Shown: one piece after another, positions 62,271-64,000 of the stretch
Numbering within the stretch: the stretch's first letter is position 1
Layout of the letters: every line of letters begins with the position of its first letter
Source of the DNA: Rhodocyclales bacterium
GTDB lineage: Bacteria > Pseudomonadota > Gammaproteobacteria > Burkholderiales > Rhodocyclaceae
DNA: 64,000 nucleotides
Assembly: GCA_016214145.1 (NCBI GenBank)
Contig: JACRPA010000005.1
Coordinates: 62,001 to 126,000 of the forward strand
Direction: 5' to 3'
Made by a program: the position numbers and the translations under genes
Notes under the pieces: model-generated
What the model was told of the DNA's origin: nothing
The model's input: the letters and a program-made list of their open reading frames with translations, nothing else
Databases searched by the model: none

Positions 62271-62830
62271 TAGGCGGCTTTCTTGGCTTTGGTGGTCGCG
62301 GCGGCGCCGACGGCCTTGACGGTGGCGTTGGTCGCGGCGGCCACATTGGCCTCGGCGATCTCGGCGACCTGCTTGGCGGCCTTGCTCATCGTGTCGTAGG
62401 CCGAGTTGGCGGCGGCGATGGCCGACTTGACGGCGGCAACCGCGACGTCGGAACCGGCCGGGGCCGATTTGGCGGCCTTGTCCAGCGAGGAGGCGACGTT
62501 CTTGTTCACTTCGGCGAACTGCGCCTCGACCAGCTTGGAGAACTCTTCCTGGGTCTGGGCGGAGATCTCATACACGCTGCGCGAGTAGGCGACGGCCTTC
62601 TCGACGGACGGCTGGGCCAGGGTGGCTTGCAGGGAGATGGCTTCCTGCAGATCCTTGGCGCCGAGCAGGGCCTTGGCGTTGTTCACGCTGTCTTCCAGCA
62701 CGGCACGGGCGGTGTTCAGGTTCAGGGCGGCGAAGCGCTCGGCGCTCGCAAACGCGGTGTTGGCCAGGGTAAGCATGGCTTCGACATTGGCTTTATTGGC
62801 GCCAGCCAGTTGTTCCGGGGTAGCAAACAT
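62270..62830 (-). CDS. phaP: Phasin family protein
   Basis: The 186-residue protein starts MFATPEQLAGANKANVEAMLTLANTAFASAERFAALNLNTARAVLEDSVNNAKAL, the standard phasin_2 N-terminus, and is almost wholly alpha-helical, ending in an alanine- and lysine-rich tail (ATTKAKKAA). Phasins coat polyhydroxyalkanoate granules. ATG 62830 follows AGGAGAGAA. Its upstream region is A/T-rich with a clear dyad; its long 3' region holds a dispersed repeat and a terminator. Confidence 0.94.
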   Translation of the reverse strand: MFATPEQLAGANKANVEAMLTLANTAFASAERFAALNLNTARAVLEDSVNNAKALLGAKDLQEAISLQATLAQPSVEKAVAYSRSVYEISAQTQEEFSKLVEAQFAEVNKNVASSLDKAAKSAPAGSDVAVAAVKSAIAAANSAYDTMSKAAKQVAEIAEANVAAATNATVKAVGAAATTKAKKAA

Positions 62831-62952
62831 TTCTCTCTCCTTCAAATGACGACGATTAAAAAACGAAAACTGCAATCGGGTTTCGATGACTGCTTGTTGC
62901 ACTGCAGCATGATTCAATTATAGGGACGAATTAATCCAAGTCAAGATTTTTT

Positions 62953-62967
62953 TTGTGCAAAGCACAA
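62953..62967. promoter_or_regulatory. Dyad in the phasin upstream region
   Basis: TTGTGC AAA GCACAA is a perfect 15-base palindrome in an A/T-rich, gene-free stretch (62831-63085) between the divergent phasin and EamA genes. It may be an operator for a PhaR-type regulator of phasin expression; this is inference from position only. Confidence 0.5.
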
Positions 62968-63085
62968 TATTTTTTGAGCAAATAAAAAATAGCATAAAAA
63001 CAGTATATTAAAAGTTAGTAAGCACTTATCTTTGTTGTCTTGCTATGCTTCATTTGTGGCGTCGCAACCTGACTTTCCAAAATAA

Positions 63086-63967
63086 ATGACCCAAAAAACC
63101 GATTCACAATCCCTGCTGCTGGCGCTGGCCCCGGGCCTGTTCGTCCTGCTCTGGAGCACCGGCTTCATCGGCGCCAAGCTGGGGCTCCCCTTCGCCGAGC
63201 CGCTGACCTTCCTGCTGGTTCGCTTTGCCTGCGTGATCGGCTTGCTGGGCACATTGGCGCTGGTCTTGCGGCGGCCGTGGCCGCACCGGCCGATGCAATG
63301 GTTCCACATTGCCGTTGCGGGCGTATTACTGCACGGCGGCTATTTGTCCGGCGTGTTCCTGGCCATCCATCACGGCATGTCGGCGGGCGTGGTGGCGCTC
63401 ATCGTCGGCATCCAGCCGCTGCTGACGGCCTTTCTCAGCGCTTCCATGGTGGGCGAACGGGTGAGCGGACGGCAATGGGCGGGGCTGGTGCTCGGTTTCG
63501 GGGGCGTCACGCTGGTTGTGCTGGACAAGCTGGGGTTTGCCGGGCTGAGCGGCGCCGGCCTTGCTTTTTCGACGATGGCGCTGGTCGGCATCACGCTCGG
63601 CACGCTCTACCAGAAGCGTTTCTGCGCCGAGCTGGATCTGTGGAGCGGTTCGGTGATCCAGTTCGTTGCCGCCGCGCTGGCGCTGCTGCCCTTCGCGCTG
63701 GCCTTCGAGACGATGCGCGTCGAGTGGAGCGGGCAGTTCGTGTTTGCGCTGGCCTGGCTGATCTTCGTCCTGTCGCTGGGGGCGATCTCGCTGCTGCACC
63801 TGCTGATCCGGCGCGGCGCGGCGACGCGCGTCTCGGCGTTGTTCTACCTCACGCCGCCGACGACGGCGCTGCTGGCGTTTCTTGTTTTCGGCGAGAAGCT
63901 CGGCCTGGCGGCCGTGGCGGGGATGGCGATCGCCGCAGTGGGCGTCGCCATAGCAGTACGCAGGTAA
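63086..63967 (+). CDS. EamA/DMT family transporter
   Basis: The 293-residue protein has ten membrane segments in two EamA repeats: FVLLWSTGFIGAKLGLPFAEPLTFLLVRFA at the start, VALIVGIQPLLTAFLSASMVGERVSGRQWAGLVLGFGGVTLV, and in the second half ALFYLTPPTTALLAFLVFGEKLGLAAVAGMAIAAVGVAIA. It exports a small metabolite such as an amino acid; the substrate is unknown. It diverges from the phasin gene and converges on the partial gene at the window end. Confidence 0.92.
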   Translation: MTQKTDSQSLLLALAPGLFVLLWSTGFIGAKLGLPFAEPLTFLLVRFACVIGLLGTLALVLRRPWPHRPMQWFHIAVAGVLLHGGYLSGVFLAIHHGMSAGVVALIVGIQPLLTAFLSASMVGERVSGRQWAGLVLGFGGVTLVVLDKLGFAGLSGAGLAFSTMALVGITLGTLYQKRFCAELDLWSGSVIQFVAAALALLPFALAFETMRVEWSGQFVFALAWLIFVLSLGAISLLHLLIRRGAATRVSALFYLTPPTTALLAFLVFGEKLGLAAVAGMAIAAVGVAIAVRR

Positions 63968-64000
63968 TTACCGGTTCTTGAAGTCCGGCTTGCGCTTCTC
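63968..64000 (-). CDS. C-terminal end of a probable enoyl-CoA hydratase (rest outside window)
   Basis: The last 33 bases on the minus strand read EKRKPDFKNR followed by TAA, which matches the usual C-terminus of enoyl-CoA hydratases (FLEKRxPxFKxR). With the phasin gene nearby it would fit fatty-acid or polyhydroxyalkanoate metabolism. Only ten residues are visible, so the call is tentative. Confidence 0.55.
   Translation of the reverse strand, partial: EKRKPDFKNR

Overview
The window is a high-GC chromosomal segment that reads as a betaproteobacterium, probably of the Rhodocyclaceae/Azonexaceae type. This is inferred from the set of families (PlsB, GlnS, HrpA, a porin of the gram-negative type, a phasin, many c-type cytochromes, ECF sigma factors with short zinc-finger anti-sigma factors) and from codon use; no rRNA or tRNA gene is present to settle it. 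Most genes are host-like and tightly packed, with many ATGA-type overlaps. A short lower-GC islet (about 40.5-42.3 kb) is the clearest acquired segment.

Layout. 0-3.4 kb: TonB-dependent receptor, YfiR-like periplasmic protein and a sensor histidine kinase. 3.4-8.7 kb: plsB, a conserved unknown, a tiny secreted protein, and glnS on the opposite strand. 8.8-22.7 kb (all minus strand): dsbB, a double glycosyltransferase, a GGDEF/EAL protein, DUF1223, a TVP38/pyridine-nucleotide oxidoreductase fusion, an esterase/OsmC fusion, a broken metallophosphoesterase, the radical SAM protein ArsS, DUF3179, an ECF sigma/anti-sigma pair, a CcdA-like protein and a thioredoxin-like protein. 22.8-27.8 kb (plus): a locus of NPCAAK-repeat proteins, cytochromes, a cupredoxin-like protein, DUF302 and a YeeE/YedE transporter. 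27.8-34.4 kb: papain-like hydrolase, MASE1 kinase and response regulator, EF-hand protein, TlpA-like protein, porin, and two copies of a promoter-plus-leader cassette. 34.4-40.5 kb: ArsM-like methyltransferase, PiT transporter, sterol-desaturase-like protein, haloacid dehalogenase and an NDH-SelD fusion. 40.5-42.3 kb: the two-gene islet. 42.5-51.2 kb: AraC regulator with AhpD-like protein, merR/merA with a CcdA-like protein, EgtB-like enzyme, patatin and glutathione reductase. 51.4-54.0 kb: two adjacent ECF sigma/anti-sigma modules. 54.1-64 kb: fluoride channel, toxin-antitoxin pair, hrpA, EI24 protein, heme-domain kinase, MoaB-like protein, phasin, EamA transporter and the end of an enoyl-CoA hydratase.

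Three things tie the window together. First, ten promoter-like sites share TGTAA followed 18 or 19 bases later by GAC(C/T)A or GTCTA. Each of the two ECF modules has its own class upstream, so the sites appear to define two sibling regulons: small secreted peptides for one, and the NPCAAK/thioredoxin locus, the papain-like hydrolase and the ArsM-like gene for the other. Second, the genes lean towards thiol, metal and metalloid chemistry (ArsS, ArsM-like, glycosyltransferases of the arsenosugar families, mer, SelD, EgtB-like, glutathione reductase, DsbB, thioredoxins). Third, the DNA carries several dispersed repeats, including a fixed-length 23-bp motif found eight times on both strands, inside and between genes, and a palindromic element that sits in frame inside hrpA.
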